Assembly: GCA_037179515.1 (NCBI GenBank)
Contig: JAXCGZ010019249.1
Span: 10,001 to 74,000, forward strand
Direction: 5' to 3'
DNA from: Halocaridina rubra
Lineage: Eukaryota > Arthropoda > Malacostraca > Decapoda > Atyidae
Length of the DNA: 64,000 bases
Shown piece by piece: positions 1 through 14,229 of the stretch. The translations under genes and the position numbers were made by a program. The stretch's first letter is position 1, and every line of letters begins with the position of its first letter. The notes beneath the pieces were generated by a model, which did no database searches, was not told the origin of the DNA, and saw only the letters and a program-made list of their open reading frames with translations.

Positions 1-290
1 TTTGCAATTAATTTTGAATATCATAGCAAATAATTAATAATAAAATATAGTGTAATAATTAATTGATGGCAGAAGAGCACTCTGCGATTATTAATTAAGA
101 GTAATATTATTATGGTTTACATGTATTAATAGCAGATGAGCACTCTGCGGTTATTAATTAAGAGTAATATTTGTAGCAATGTTTTCAATAGCCCTTGTTG
201 AGTGCTATCATCTACGTAAGCAGATATAGAATAATAATTTTCAGGTTAGATAATAAGTAGGTACATATACATATACATGCATGCACATGT
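1..290. repeat. Outer part of left arm of a large inverted repeat
   Basis: The sequence is the reverse complement of about 6640-6957 with small differences. A marker, gcacatgtgc/aataagtaggtacatatac, pairs with the copy near 6620-6670. Inside the arm the motif ttattaattaagagtaata occurs twice (about 91-110 and 152-170). The left edge runs off the window. Confidence 0.8.
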
Positions 291-292
291 GC

Positions 293-356
<64 letters not shown>

Positions 357-389
357 ATTATTATTATATATATATTTTTTTTTTTTTAA

Positions 390-1105
<716 letters not shown>

Positions 1106-1189
1106 CAATTAGATGAGCAATAGAAATGCCACTGGGGCTTCATTGTCATACATATCTAGGGGAGAGAGAGAGAGAGTGTGTGTGTGTGT

Positions 1190-1564
1190 GAGAGTTTGTG
1201 GTATTAATTTCAGCAAAAGGAGTTATTAGTCCTTTCCACCGATAAAGATGCATACATGCATGCTCATACACATCATTGTCATCTGAGGGTGACACAATAA
1301 AGGAAAAGAACAGACTGAGCAAACAGTCCGAGCATTGAGAGTTCAGAAACGGGCAGTGCAAGGCCCCGGAGGAAAAAAAAAGTGCATGTAATCAATTGCA
1401 TATACATACACATTTACACCCACACATACATACATACACACATAAACACAGCACCATCTAATGGAAGAGAAGTTTTAAAGGAAAACTAAAGGAAAGACTG
1501 AAAGCCCTTCCCCCTCTCTACCCTTCAAATTATGTACATGAGAGAGAATTGCGTCAGCTTAATC

Positions 1565-1601
<37 letters not shown>

Positions 1602-1625
1602 GCTATTATTATCATGATTATTATA

Positions 1626-1678
<53 letters not shown>

Positions 1679-1745
1679 CATCATCATCACCCTATATAGA
1701 GATACGAATCAAAAGTAGTAATTCTTGATACACATAGACATACAT
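1190..1745. repeat. Inner part of left arm of the inverted repeat (family P)
   Basis: The reverse complement is found at about 6190-6615, including ggagttattagtcctttcc, cacagcaccatctaatgg and aaagactgaaagccc, followed by a (TTA)n block and tcaaaagtagtaattcttga. A third, direct copy of the inner part lies at 7980-8425. Confidence 0.8.
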
Positions 1746-1924
1746 TACAGAAGTGACTTTAAAAAGAAGCTTCCATTAAAAGTTCTTCAGCTATGATGCT
1801 TTCCCTGTTTACTGGGAAATAAGATTTTTTCTGGTATCTCTTACCTACCGCTCCTTCTCCCCGCCTCATTTCTGTCCTTCTTTCCTTTTCACATCCTGTT
1901 ACTCTCTTGCCTTTCCTGTTTAGA

Positions 1925-2044
<120 letters not shown>

Positions 2045-2439
2045 CTGAGAATTTTCCTTATTTAACCATCAGGCTCGATGAATAGTTAGGCAGATAGATA
2101 AATAGACAACCTCTAGAACTTATACAGATATACGAAGAGATAGATTTTAATGTTTGTTCCAGCACCGTCCTTTCATGACAAAGATTTATTTGAAGTCCTC
2201 CATGTCTCTTTGAATTCAGCAACCCACCAATTAATTTATGTTAAAATTAAATATATGATTAGATAAATAGATAAATAAGTATATGAACGAATAAAAATAT
2301 AAATAAGTAAATACTTATTCGCTATGTGGGTTTACCTTCATGGTTGAGTATATTTTTACTCCAAGAAATTAGATCTTTTCTTCAGTAATATCAGATTTTA
2401 ATCAGTGTAAGCAATAATTTAATAAACATCTTAAGCGTC

Positions 2440-2440
<1 letters not shown>

Positions 2441-2508
<68 letters not shown>
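2441..2508. repeat. (GA)n microsatellite
   Basis: An almost perfect GA repeat with one interruption near 2473. Confidence 0.95.
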
Positions 2509-2511
<3 letters not shown>

Positions 2512-3529
2512 AGGAGTGTTTCAGTGAGGTGAAAAAGGGATATTTTAGGCACACGTCATGTAAGGAAGAAACGATGGGGAGGAGTGTACGGACGTCAAGG
2601 GGGGGAGGGGTATTTAAAAGAAAATCGTATTCATTTTTTTTCTTTTTCTCTTTATTGTTTTACTGTTACTCTTCCCTCCGGTTTTCTCTGCACTCTTCAA
2701 CAAACTTTTCCTTGTCTGTAAATTTATCGGTAAAGTTCGTGATACAACACATTTAAATAGAACTTCTTGGATGATATAATATTCAGAGATATGTAAAATT
2801 ATTTTTTTTTATCATTTTGTTGTTGTTGTTTTTATAATCGTTGTTGTTGTTGATTAGCAATAACATTATTGAATAGATTAAGTTAATTGTGCCCACTTCT
2901 TTGAATATATATTAGATTAATACTAGAGACTGAAGGATAGTTCTGATAAAAGGATATGTACATATTTATTTAAATTTAAGTGCCTCTGTTTGTATGTTTT
3001 AGAATATACAGATAGGTAGCGAGCTGGATAGATAGATTGATTAATTGATAGAAAGAGAGAGAGCTAATTATTATCTATATTTGGAGAGAAGAAAGTAATA
3101 AAGAACACTGAAGTAAAAATATGTTAAAGGATTACCATATGGGCATTCGGGACATATTTTGAGGTACAAGCGCAGTAGGGGTTTGTATGTGTATATGTGT
3201 GTGTGTGTGTGTGTGTATGAGAGAGAGAGAGAGTTTAAGGAGTAGGGAAAAGATATGAGAAAGATTCCTGTTTCCCTCTCCACGTGCTACGCTGAGGGGG
3301 AGAAGAGGATCTGGTGATACTAAAGAAAAAAAAATATAGCCAGGGAGCATGCCCGGCATCGTTCTGAAAAGGGGAAATGCTGTGTCTAGAGAATGCTTTT
3401 CATTTTTTTTTTTTTTACTTAAAACACTAGAACGGTCAATGCCCCTATCTAAACCTTAGACTAAGTTGTAGGAAGTTAGTTTTTTTTTCTTTAACGATAC
3501 AAATCTACGAGTTACTAACACAGATTACT
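2509..3529. other. Noncoding, no recognised element
   Basis: AT-rich sequence with short T runs, a (TTG)n stretch near 2817-2852 and a (TG)n/(GA)n stretch near 3190-3235. No coding or transposon signature was recognised. Confidence 0.5.
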
Positions 3530-4100
3530 TAGTTATTAAGCCCTGTTACCATTCGACGATGTCTGGTATAAAGTTAGTCTTTACTTCTAACATTATACAT
3601 TTAGGAGTATACAAAAAAGCTTACTAAGTCTGCAGAATTTGTTAGCCTTCGACTGTTTCTGGTATGGACTTTATCTTACCCATTAAACTCATATATAATG
3701 TTGTCATCCAACACCTAATTTGCATAAGTCTTTCGCCTTTTATTTAGTGGGCTTTATTTGCCCTTGACACTTTCTGGTGTGAACTTTATCTTATCACTAA
3801 ATCAGTGTATCCAGAGGTATACATTGACAGCCTGCTGAATTATTAGTCTTTCTTAGTACTCCACGGTATCTGGTATGAAGTTGGTTCATCCACTAAATTC
3901 ATACATGCTGGAGTGTATTTACACATAAAATCTGTCTGAGTTAGTAGGCTTTGTTAGCACTCATGATTTATTGTATGACGTTTGTCTTACCACTAATTTT
4001 ATACATTCAGGGGCGCAAAAGCACATAGCTTACGAAATAGTAGATTTTATCACTTGACTGATTCTGGCATGAAGCTTGTCGTACAACTAATTTCATCAAA
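3530..4100 (+). repeat. Degenerate ~100-bp tandem satellite (five to six units)
   Basis: Units of roughly 95-110 bp each carry a core resembling tttctggtatgaactttgtc and later an element like aaattcatacat and gtata. Clear cores lie near 3560, 3655, 3770, 3868, 3970 and 4062. Units are about 70-80% alike by eye. The last unit is cut near 4095, where the I-like LINE fragment starts. Confidence 0.7.
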
Positions 4101-5790
4101 AGACATTGGTCTTGTCATTTCAACTCCAGAGACAAAGTACTTTTCCAGTATCTCGCAAGTGCCTCACCTTGTATTAAACAAGCAAATGGTTAAGGTGTGC
4201 GAAAATCACAAATATTTGGGAATACCAGTTCCTTCTCCCCCTCACAGAGTATGTCAAAGATTTGTTTGAAAGACTGCAACAGGGACTCAGACCGTTAAAG
4301 CTTCTTGCCAGTAGGGTATCTGGTGTTGGTATTAACATATGCCGAACTTTTTATCTCGCATATGTCAGTTCATTAGTCGACTATCACACCCTGCAGCTCT
4401 GTACTATGACTACCTCTATCTTAAGACCCCTAGAAAAAATTCAGAACAAAGCTATGAGGATTATTCTTGGCTGCCCTATGAGCACCAGAATTATTAATAT
4501 GCAACATGAATTAAACCTCCCACCTTTGATAGAACATATCAAACAGTCAGCGGTGATATTTGGTGTTAAATTAGCGAAATCAGCTCAGCCTCATCCATGT
4601 AATGCTGGTCATTTGCAAGGGCCGCAGTCAGCGCCAACAATCATTAAATCACTAATAAAAGGTAACATACAGTATGAAAGACAAATTCACCCCAAGATAT
4701 TTAAGCTTATAACCAATGAGACAAAAAAAACATAATGTAACACTATTTACTGAGAGTGGTCCTGCACGATTAATAAATCCTTGCAAGAGGATTGGGCCAG
4801 AAATTCTCTTTCCAATATTATCATCTGGTCCGAATGTCGCTCCAGTTATTAAAAATCATCAATGGTTAGATGAAATTGAAGTCTTTATTGGAACTAGTTT
4901 CCCAAATAGCAATGAAACACTCTGCATTTACACTGATGGGTCTCACACAAGCAGTACAGGAGGGTCTGGGTGCAGCATTATAGTTTATGAAAATTTTGAA
5001 GGGTAGCAAATATTTGACAAAGCACTGAGTATGCCAAAGTGGTCATCAATCACCGAATGTGAAATTGTTGGACTAAAACTTGCTATTGAACATGTTCTCA
5101 GTGCTAGGAAAAATGCTATCATATTCTGTGACTCACAGAGTGCGCTTCTGTCACTGAGATCATTGAAAAGCTCCTACAAAACTCACATGACTGAAATTCA
5201 AGAGGCTCTTATTAACTGCGCAAAATTTAAACTCCAAGTTAAGTTTTCATGGGTACCCTCCCATGTTGGGATAGTAGGTAATGAAAAGGCTGACAGGCTG
5301 GCAAAAATGGCAACTGAGAGTTCAGTGTCTGAATCTATAACCACACTGTCTCAGTTCAAAACAATGTTGTATAATGAGATTATGGAAGAGCAAGAACTTT
5401 CTACACTCACACAACATGTAAGCAGCTGTTCGATCCAACATTACGAAAACTTCAGAAGGCTGAGACACAAATACAGCATGGGTAAAATGCTTACAGGTGA
5501 CTGTGATAGAGTTGCTGCCCGCATGAGACTTGGTTATAGAAATATATGGGAGGTGAATTGCGAGAAAACTGGTAGAGAGCACCCAGAACACTCAAAATGC
5601 CATTTATGTGAGTGTGAAGGGGGCAACAATTTAGTACACTACATTACAGAGTGCACAAAGCTTAAGGACTTCAGACCTCTTGGTCTGAGCTACTTTGAAC
5701 TTTGTGTGCACTTTTGCGACCCAGAGAACTTATATCCTATACTTAGTGTATACCCAACATTGAAAATGTAATTCTTTTACCCTATCTAAA
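4100..5790 (+). pseudogene. I-clade-like LINE fragment: RT end, RNase H and C-terminal zinc knuckle
   Basis: A 5'-truncated, decayed ORF2. About 4130-4730 encodes the RT thumb/connection (KYLGIPV; LEKIQNKAMRIILGCP; HELNLPPLIEHIKQ). A frame slip follows at an A run near 4727-4734. RNase H has its acidic residues: IYTDGSHTSS near 4926, SITECEIVGLKLAIEHV near 5050, FCDSQSALLSL near 5130 and WVPSHVGIVGNEKADRLAK near 5250. A TAG at 5004-5006 breaks the domain. A CCHC-like motif (CHLCECEGGNNLVHYITEC) lies at about 5600-5655 and the stop is near 5771. RT plus RNase H plus a terminal CCHC fits I/R1-like LINEs. The copy is not functional. Confidence 0.85.
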
Positions 5791-5862
5791 CATATTTAAA
5801 TTACCTTTTCTATCTGGGAAAAAAAAGGAAAGAAATAAAAATGGGGGAAAGGTGGAGGGAAT

Positions 5863-5867
<5 letters not shown>

Positions 5868-5934
<67 letters not shown>
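5868..5934. repeat. (CT)n microsatellite
   Basis: About 66 bp of CT repeat just downstream of the I-like LINE relic. Confidence 0.95.
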
Positions 5935-5937
<3 letters not shown>

Positions 5938-5989
5938 GTCTTTTTATATACATAAGCCACTTTTCCCCTTATAAGGTGAGTGGCTGAGT

Positions 5990-6140
5990 AAAGGAATAAT
6001 GCTCTGACTTTCTGGGAAGAGAAAGTACAGAGAGGGGGTCTCTCATTCCCTTCGTTCCGCCCCACTTAGTCTACTCTTACGACACGCAGGGGAACATGGA
6101 GGAAGTATTCTAGCCCCCTCCCTCAGGAGCTCATATATAT
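5990..6140 (-). repeat. Dispersed repeat family Q copy
   Basis: Contains, on the minus strand, ggggctagaatacttcctcc, cgtgtcgtaagagtagacta and ggcggaacgaagggaatgag. Related copies lie at 8745-8860 and 13336-13470 and, more diverged, at 25316-25410, 29650-29795 and 53960-54075. I recall similar sequence beside microsatellites in decapod genomes; class unknown. Confidence 0.65.
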
Positions 6141-6189
6141 TTATATGTGAGTGTGTACATATATACATGTATATATATGTATATGTATG

Positions 6190-6258
6190 TCTATATGTAT
6201 CAATAATTACTACTTTTGATTCGTAACTCTATCTATATGCAAAAGCTGTAGTAATGAT

Positions 6259-6313
<55 letters not shown>

Positions 6314-6957
6314 TTGATAATGGATTAAGCTGACGTAATTCTCTCTCATGTACATAATTTGAAGGGTAGAGAAGGGGAAGGGCTTTCAGTCTTTCTTTTT
6401 CTTTTCCTTCCAAATTTCTCTTCCATTAGATGGTGCTGTGTTTATGTGTGTATGTATGTATGTTTAGGTTTATATGTGTACGTATATGCGATTAATTACA
6501 TGCACTTTCCTTTGTTGTGTTACCCTCAGATGACAATGATTTGTATGAGTATGCATGTATGCATCTTTATCTGTGGAAAGGACTAATAACTCCTTTTGCT
6601 GAAATGAATACCGCAAACTCTCATTCTAGTGTGCATGCATGCATATGTATATGTACCTACTTATTACTCTAACCTGAAAATTGTTATTCTATATCTGCTT
6701 CAAATTGTCTGCAGTGGTACTGTGGAAAAGTTGAGATTAAACTTAGATGATAGCACTCAACAAGGGCTGTTGAAAATATTGTTACAAATATTACTCTTAA
6801 TTAATAATCGCAGAGTGCTCATCTGCTATTAATACATGTAAACCATAATAATATTACTCTTAATTAATAATCGCAGAGTGCTCTTCTGCCATCAATCAAT
6901 TATTACACTATATTTTATTACTAATTATTTGCTATGATATTTAAAATTAATTGCAAA
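6190..6957. repeat. Right arm of the inverted repeat
   Basis: This is the continuous reverse complement of 1-290 plus 1190-1745. Unlike the left arm it contains no LINE fragment between the two parts, so it probably shows the uninterrupted form (inference). Confidence 0.8.
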
Positions 6958-7114
6958 TTCTATTAATATTTTATTTATACATAACCAAATAGATTGCAAT
7001 GTTTATCAACTGCAATATCACTGGGAGTGCCCATGTGCACATGTTCCCATTTACAGTTATCTGAATAAATAAAAAAAAATTAATCCATCCATGGATAAAC
7101 TCACACAGCCTTGC

Positions 7115-7272
7115 ATCCTTTGTAGGCTTTGTTAGCTCTCGATTGAGCTGGTATGAAGGTTGTCTTACCTCTAACTTCTTACATAATAGGGTTTAGTAAC
7201 AAATAGCCTGCTGATTTACTAGACATTGTTTGCCTTTGAAGGAATCTAGTATAAAATTTGTCTTACACCTCC
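7115..7272 (+). repeat. Second block of the ~100-bp satellite
   Basis: Carries the same unit signature as 3530-4100: taggctttgttagctctcga, gctggtatgaaggttgtc and tagcctgctgatttacta, with a second partial unit (tctagtataaaatttgtc). It ends where a Jockey-like LINE fragment begins. Confidence 0.65.
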
Positions 7273-7945
7273 TTCATAGATCACAAGGTGTGCCAAAACG
7301 TCCTGCTGCGCCAAGAAGGTATATAGTCTCGATGGTATCCCTGCAAGGTTCCTTAAGGAGTTTGCAGATGAAGTGGCATCCGTACCTTGCTGTCTTTTTC
7401 GCCTCATTCTGTCAACCAGTGTCTATCCTTCTTCTTGGAAGCATGCTCTAGTGCAGCCTGTTCCTAAGAAGGGTGGCCGCTCTATTTCTTAAAACTACCG
7501 ACCTATTGCCCTAACCTCTTCTATCTCTAAAGTTTTCGAAACTTTGCTCAATGCTCACTTCTTGAAACGCCTTGAATCTAACTCACTTATCTCCGATCAC
7601 CAGCACGGCTTCTGCAAGGCAAGCTCCTCTGGTGACCTCCTGACCTATCTTACTCATGTATGGTCATATCCTGGGAACTATGACGAATCCTTTATCGTCG
7701 CCCTTGATATCTCTAAGGCTTTTTGTCAGAGTGTGGCACAAGGCTCTGTTGGCCAAACTCCTTGTCTATGGCTTTACCTCTTCTCTGTGTTCTCTGATTT
7801 CCAGTTTTTTTTTCTGACCGTTTTATATCTGTAGCTGCTGACGGTGCAACATCTAGCCCATCCCCTGTTACCAGTGGTGTTCCACATGGCTCTGTTCTTT
7901 CACTTACTCTGTTCCTTCTATTCATCAATGATCTTCTACATTGAT
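7272..7945 (+). pseudogene. Jockey-like LINE fragment: RT fingers/palm
   Basis: In broken frames it encodes LDGIPARFLKEFADEVASVP, VQPVPKKGGRS, YRPIALTSSISKVFETLLNA, LISDHQHGFCKASSSGD, FIVALDISKAF and, after frame shifts, SPVTSGVPHGSVLS then FLLFINDLL. These are RT motifs up to just before the F/YADD box, where the copy stops. A stop interrupts the S-NYRPI junction near 7490. It is probably the same family as 390-1005 and 15625-16230. Confidence 0.8.
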
Positions 7946-7979
7946 GAGAGTAGAATTATTAAAAAAAAGGGAAAGGAAA

Positions 7980-8713
<734 letters not shown>

Positions 8714-8744
8714 CATATATACACACACACATATATAAATACAT

Positions 8745-8860
8745 ATATGAACCACTGAGAAAGGGGGGCTAGAATACTTCCTCGGTGTTCCCGTGCGTGT
8801 CGTAAAATTAGGCTAAATGGGGGAACAAAGGGACTGGAACACATATCGCATGCATGTGCA
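8745..8860 (+). repeat. Dispersed repeat family Q copy
   Basis: Contains ggggggctagaatacttcct, cgtgcgtgtcgtaaaattag and gggggaacaaagggactgg. It directly follows an (AT)n tract. Confidence 0.65.
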
Positions 8861-8879
8861 TGTATGTGCACACATATGC

Positions 8880-9869
8880 TTGTAAAGTATGACGGTTAAA
8901 AATGTGTATCTGAAATGCTATTATAGTTGTAGATATTAAATAAATTGGATACCTGTATATATTGGCAGTGTTCTATCCATTTAATTGATTTCCTTGGGTA
9001 CACCACATCTGCACCCTAAATACCTAGTAAATAGTAGGTAACTGACTAAATAACTGAAGTGCGAATTTTAGAATACAAACTGGTTCTTATGGACTAAACT
9101 TCGGATTAAAACTAGCAGTAAACCGTTGAGAATCTTCAGTTTCCTACTTAGTTATATTAAAAAGACTTAAAGTTAGTATGTCCAATCTATGTTATAGTCC
9201 TTTTAGCAGCTAAGCGGAATCTGTGAGCTGACGTAGCTTAGGGTTCTGTATATCACGAAAGGAGAAGACCTACAGAGTTTGTAATGAAAGAAATGTTATT
9301 AGAATATCACTTGAAGAGTAAAATGCTTAGTAGAGATTGATGCCAGTCTTATCGCAGTCTTATATATCTTGTACAATATCAACTGGATTATACTGATTTT
9401 TTCTTGGAAGTGCAGTAGTCATAGTGCATTCCTAATATTAGCCATAAGACTAAATGTTAACATATAAGCTTAGTCGTTTTTGGAATATTCAAAAATGCCT
9501 ATTTTCTCGACTGAGCTCCCTCTTATTGGTGCAGAGAGGCCTTGTTCGTGGCATGTGGTGTGGGTATTGAGAACAGTGTGCCCTGGTAGTCTTTTTGGGC
9601 AAGGTGCCACGGGAACATTGCCAGGGCGCATACCCCCAGTCGTAGCTTATTCGGATGATAATACTACATTTCACTGATAAAACAATAAATGGAGAAATAA
9701 AACTGAGAAATTTTGAGGTCAACATCCGTTTTCTTAATCAATTCAACATGTTTTGTATACTTAAAAGTCTTTGATAATTGATTTAATTTTCAGGGAATTA
9801 TAAATGTTGAAAACACCCGTTGTTCAAAGGACACACTTCGTCTTCTTTGACCATTCATTTGACACCCTG
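8880..9869. other. Noncoding, nothing firmly recognised
   Basis: AT-rich sequence. A short reading frame at about 9480-9677 ends VVAYSDDNTTFH, which faintly resembles an RT YADD box, but it has no other RT motif around it. Confidence 0.4.
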
Positions 9870-9989
<120 letters not shown>

Positions 9990-10297
9990 ACAGTGGTGGC
10001 CCTAAGCTATGCCAATATGAGGTAAAAAGAGAAGCTTGGAAGTAGAGGAATGCAAAAGGGGAAAGAGAAGTTTGAGAGATAAAAGAATGGATGGAAAAAA
10101 AAAATATTTTCGATGTGAAGTAACTGTATACCATTTTTTTTTTTCAATCCGTGTGACCAACAGGAAGAAAAAGTCTCGTTTTTTATTGCTCTAAGAGTCT
10201 AATGGAATTCCAAACCCAACGCAGATCCTGTTTCTTCATTAACCACGTACATCGAGTGAAATACTCACTGAACTCCAAGGTTAGAAAAATCCTGAAA

Positions 10298-10458
<161 letters not shown>

Positions 10459-10608
10459 CAGTCCTTTTAGTATATAACACTTGTTTTTTGGAAAACTATA
10501 TTTTGGCCCATGGATTGTCTCAGGTTTCCCTATTAACTAATCCTTTCGAAGTTTTCACGCAATATGTTATGCTAAGATGAGGGACAGATTACCTCTCTCT
10601 CTCTCTCC

Positions 10609-10639
10609 ATCTATCTATATCTATCTATCTATCTATCTA

Positions 10640-10691
<52 letters not shown>

Positions 10692-10814
10692 GTATGTATG
10701 TATGTATGTATTTCTCCATTTTAATAAGGGTTTGGCCAGTTGATATGGGTATTAGTGTAAATATCTCTTGCTGTTTATTTATCTATATATCTATTAGTCA
10801 CAGTATTAATGGAA

Positions 10815-10851
<37 letters not shown>

Positions 10852-10868
10852 GTTATTATTATTATTAT
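10609..10868. repeat. Compound microsatellites (CTAT)n, (AT)n, (TATG)n and (TTA)n
   Basis: (CTAT)n at 10609-10641 grades into (AT)n to 10687 and (TATG)n to about 10710. A separate (TTA)n lies at 10818-10868. Confidence 0.93.
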
Positions 10869-11136
10869 AATGAGTTGCGCCTTCTCAACATCCCATGTTA
10901 TTACTGTGTCTCTTAATGTATTTTTTTAATATTTTTTTTTTATTTGAGGGTTTTAGCCTCCCATGGCTCATTCTTCCTTTATTTACTCGACAAATTCTTC
11001 TTTACTTCTCCTGCATGGGGTTATGTCGACGAATTGGGCGGAGTGACGGAATTGGTCCTTATATATTTTTATATATTTAAGTTTTAAAGTATTTATTTGT
11101 ATATTAATTTATTATTATATTATTTATTTATTTATG

Positions 11137-11268
11137 TAAGCCTGCCACGGGGGGGGGGGAAGCCAGCTCTAGTCTGTGCTGGGCCTTGAGGGTTGGTGTC
11201 AGGAAGAGCATCTCCGGCCGTAGAACTTTACGCCAATACTGAAACTTATCTCCAAGAGACCCCATTTA
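11137..11268 (+). repeat. SINE-like fragment
   Basis: Contains ggtgtcaggaagagcatctc and cggccgtagaactttacgcc. A gtcaggaagggcatc-like motif is common in the bodies of tRNA-derived SINEs. A similar aggaagggcatccaacc occurs at about 13185. No tRNA head is visible. Confidence 0.45.
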
Positions 11269-11448
11269 AAATTAGGAATAGATGCTGATAATTATTTATT
11301 TGCTAATTTATATATTTATATGATTATTTTTATTGTTGGTTTTTATTTGGAAGCAGAGCAGTAACCTAGGAATATTTTGCCTTGTCTCGTGCCTGTGCTC
11401 TTGGTTCAGCAAATAGCCTCCTATTTACACTTATGTACTCATTATTCC

Positions 11449-11558
<110 letters not shown>

Positions 11559-11884
11559 CCAGAGTGAATTCTAACTCATATCTTTTGGTATGGCAGACTA
11601 GTCTGTAAACTACAGACCATTATGTCTATCTATATATTAGTCAGTCTTTCTATTTATCAGTTTACTTATCTATATATCTATATCTATCTTTGTATCTATA
11701 TAGATAGATAGATAGACAGACTCACCTCATTCCACTTACACCCAGCTCAGGAAAAGATAAAAAGTATTATGTCGTTTCTAACGAATACTATAAAATAATT
11801 TTTTGCTCCTTAGGAAACATATAAATGACATTATTTTTGCTAATTATTATCTATTTATTTTTATATTAATTCTTCCTCTACGGA

Positions 11885-12065
11885 ATTTTGGGAGAGGGGA
11901 ACAGTGTCTAATTAAAGGGGAGAGGGAAAGGTGAAGAGGGTTGACTAAGGGGATGTCAGCGTCATCCGGTAACTCTACATGCTGTTGGCACGATGCCCAC
12001 CTGAGCGTGGCATCAGTGCCGTGTATGGGCAAATCTTGCCTCACCGGGCTACCTTTCCATACGCC
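11885..12065. other. Unidentified GC-richer segment
   Basis: Noticeably less AT-rich than its surroundings, with an open minus-strand frame of 65 codons. It probably derives from a repeat, but I recognise no family. Confidence 0.3.
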
Positions 12066-12228
12066 TCCACTCTGATAACCTCTCTCTCTCTCTCTTCTTA
12101 CTCTTCCTATTCTCTATTTGGGATGTTTTCTTGAGTTTTTGTATTAAATTAAATAAAATTAAGAAATACGCGGAAAGAAAATTTACATTTTCTTCTCTAG
12201 ACACCTTCAATGAGTCTATATGGAATTA

Positions 12229-12230
<2 letters not shown>

Positions 12231-12287
<57 letters not shown>
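12231..12287. repeat. (TTA)n microsatellite
   Basis: Perfect TTA repeat. Confidence 0.95.
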
Positions 12288-12289
<2 letters not shown>

Positions 12290-12632
12290 AAATTAATATT
12301 CCAAAATAGCAAATGTATTCCAAATTTATATCACTGAATACTATTCATTATGTTACTAGGCTATTTTAATGTTCTCCATGCATAATTTTAGTGTGCAGTC
12401 CAAAGTGCTGCATGGACATCATTGGATTGTCTTCTGTGTAGTAGGTTCGTAGCCTTATCCAGGACAGCTAACAAAAACCAAAAAGAGGTAAATATAAATG
12501 AACACATCACTACACACAAACACGAGGGTTACATTTAGACCCCCTTTATGCGCACATACTCTCACAGAAAAGCGATCTCTTATTTCGCTTCATTACATTT
12601 ATGCAACTTGTCTTATTGATGCTATTAAGAAT

Positions 12633-12636
<4 letters not shown>

Positions 12637-12714
<78 letters not shown>
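12637..12714. repeat. (AT)n microsatellite
   Basis: Perfect AT repeat of about 78 bp. Confidence 0.95.
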
Positions 12715-12717
<3 letters not shown>

Positions 12718-13107
12718 CTTTCCTAGTTTTGGGTACTTTAACATTTCCATTTGGATCTGTGTCTCTTGTATTATACAATTGTGTTACTGTCCTTCTCTGA
12801 AGAAGAAGAAGAAACTGATAATTACGATCTGATGAAATCGTTTAGGGCAAAGTGCCAGACTTGATCTTTGCTTCCGCCTCCTTCCAGGGCGAGTCTCTTT
12901 TTAAAGGTGAACACTAGATTAGGTCTTGTTTGGGTGATTGAAGTCTTATTTTTCCACATCTCTATTACCTTCCAGGCCATGTTAGGTCCGTTTTACGCTA
13001 AGATTGAAGAATTTGTAAAACCTTTTCTTTACAAAAGTAATTTACAATTATTTTAAACAAAATATAATATGGCTTAAATTACACTTGTAAATTGTACTTA
13101 GTAATTG

Positions 13108-13248
13108 TTGTAGTTTAGAGGTAGAGCACGCACGTAGCAACAACAAACCCAGCATCTCGTGTTTGATCCTCTCCCTGGGGCTTTAGGAAGGGCATCCAAC
13201 CCTAATGCCTCCAGCATTAACCATGACTGATCACTACCATCATGGGTA
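13108..13248 (+). repeat. tRNA-derived SINE fragment
   Basis: The head gtagtttagaggtagagcac fits a pol III A box, and tcgtgtttgatcctctccc about 38 bp later fits a B box (GTTTGATCC). A SINE-body motif aggaagggcatccaaccc follows. No complete tRNA fold was seen, and it ends against (AT)n. Confidence 0.6.
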
Positions 13249-13266
13249 AAATGGTGAGGGAAAAAA

Positions 13267-13267
<1 letters not shown>

Positions 13268-13336
<69 letters not shown>
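13268..13336. repeat. (AT)n microsatellite
   Basis: Perfect AT repeat between a SINE fragment and a family Q copy. Confidence 0.95.
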
Positions 13337-13339
<3 letters not shown>

Positions 13340-13475
13340 GGAGGGGGCAAGAATACTTCCTCCGTGTCGTAAAAGTCGACTAAATAGGGCGGAGCGAGGG
13401 GGCTGGGAATCCCCTCTTCTGTAGTTTCTTCCCGCATAGGCAAGGTATTTTGCTTTGACTCAGCCACCCCCCTTA
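13336..13475 (+). repeat. Dispersed repeat family Q copy (best preserved)
   Basis: Contains gggggcaagaatacttcctc, cgtgtcgtaaaagtcgacta and ggcggagcgagggggctggg, followed by a cccccttataagaggaaatg end. Flanked on both sides by (AT)n. Confidence 0.7.
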
Positions 13476-13487
13476 TAAGAGGAAATG

Positions 13488-13686
<199 letters not shown>

Positions 13687-13783
13687 TCAGAGGAAGTTCC
13701 TGCCTGCACATGTCCCCATGTACTGCTATAGGTATGATAATAAGAACTATAAAAAGTGAATAGCTATCAACTGTTTGTAATTG

Positions 13784-14085
13784 CTATCCATGTAGTAGGT
13801 TGGACCATGTGACCATTCAGTCGTTGCGGTACTACACCAAAAGGTTTTTTGGACTTACATAGGACTGTCCAGGACAGTTCGATGTTGAGTCTTCCTTCAG
13901 TTACGGTTCTTTTCCTATGCCTACATTAACGCCAAATGTTCTTGGATATTCGTTACACATTTTATTATCCCTTCCCATCTAACAAGTCACAACACTCCAG
14001 CTCTATTTCTCTTTACTTTGTTTTCTTCGTGCCCAGGCTCAATGTGGACAGTTTTTCCTTTCATCTTGGTGTCAACAAAAATTGG
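13784..14085 (+). repeat. Short interspersed family S copy
   Basis: Shares with the copies at 22912, 24521, 41980 (-), 42519 (-) and 63115 the blocks tagtaggttgg, actgtccaggacagttcgat, tcttccttcagttacggttc, ttggatattcgttacaca and cttcgtgcccaggc. It ends near tggtgtcaacaa, a diverged form of the common end gtcctggtgtcacaatcata. Confidence 0.75.
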
Positions 14086-14144
14086 ATGTTGATTTTAAAT
14101 TGATAAATTGTATTAAACTTTGTTTTTATTAGTTTTCTTATCAT

Positions 14145-14146
<2 letters not shown>

Positions 14147-14226
<80 letters not shown>
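14147..14226. repeat. (AT)n microsatellite
   Basis: Perfect AT repeat, followed by a GAA-rich purine stretch (14230-14370). Confidence 0.95.

Positions 14227-14229
<3 letters not shown>

Noticed and set aside
9480..9677. A short frame ending VVAYSDDNTTFH as a reverse transcriptase YADD box
   Set aside because: No other RT motif precedes or follows it in any frame; probably chance.
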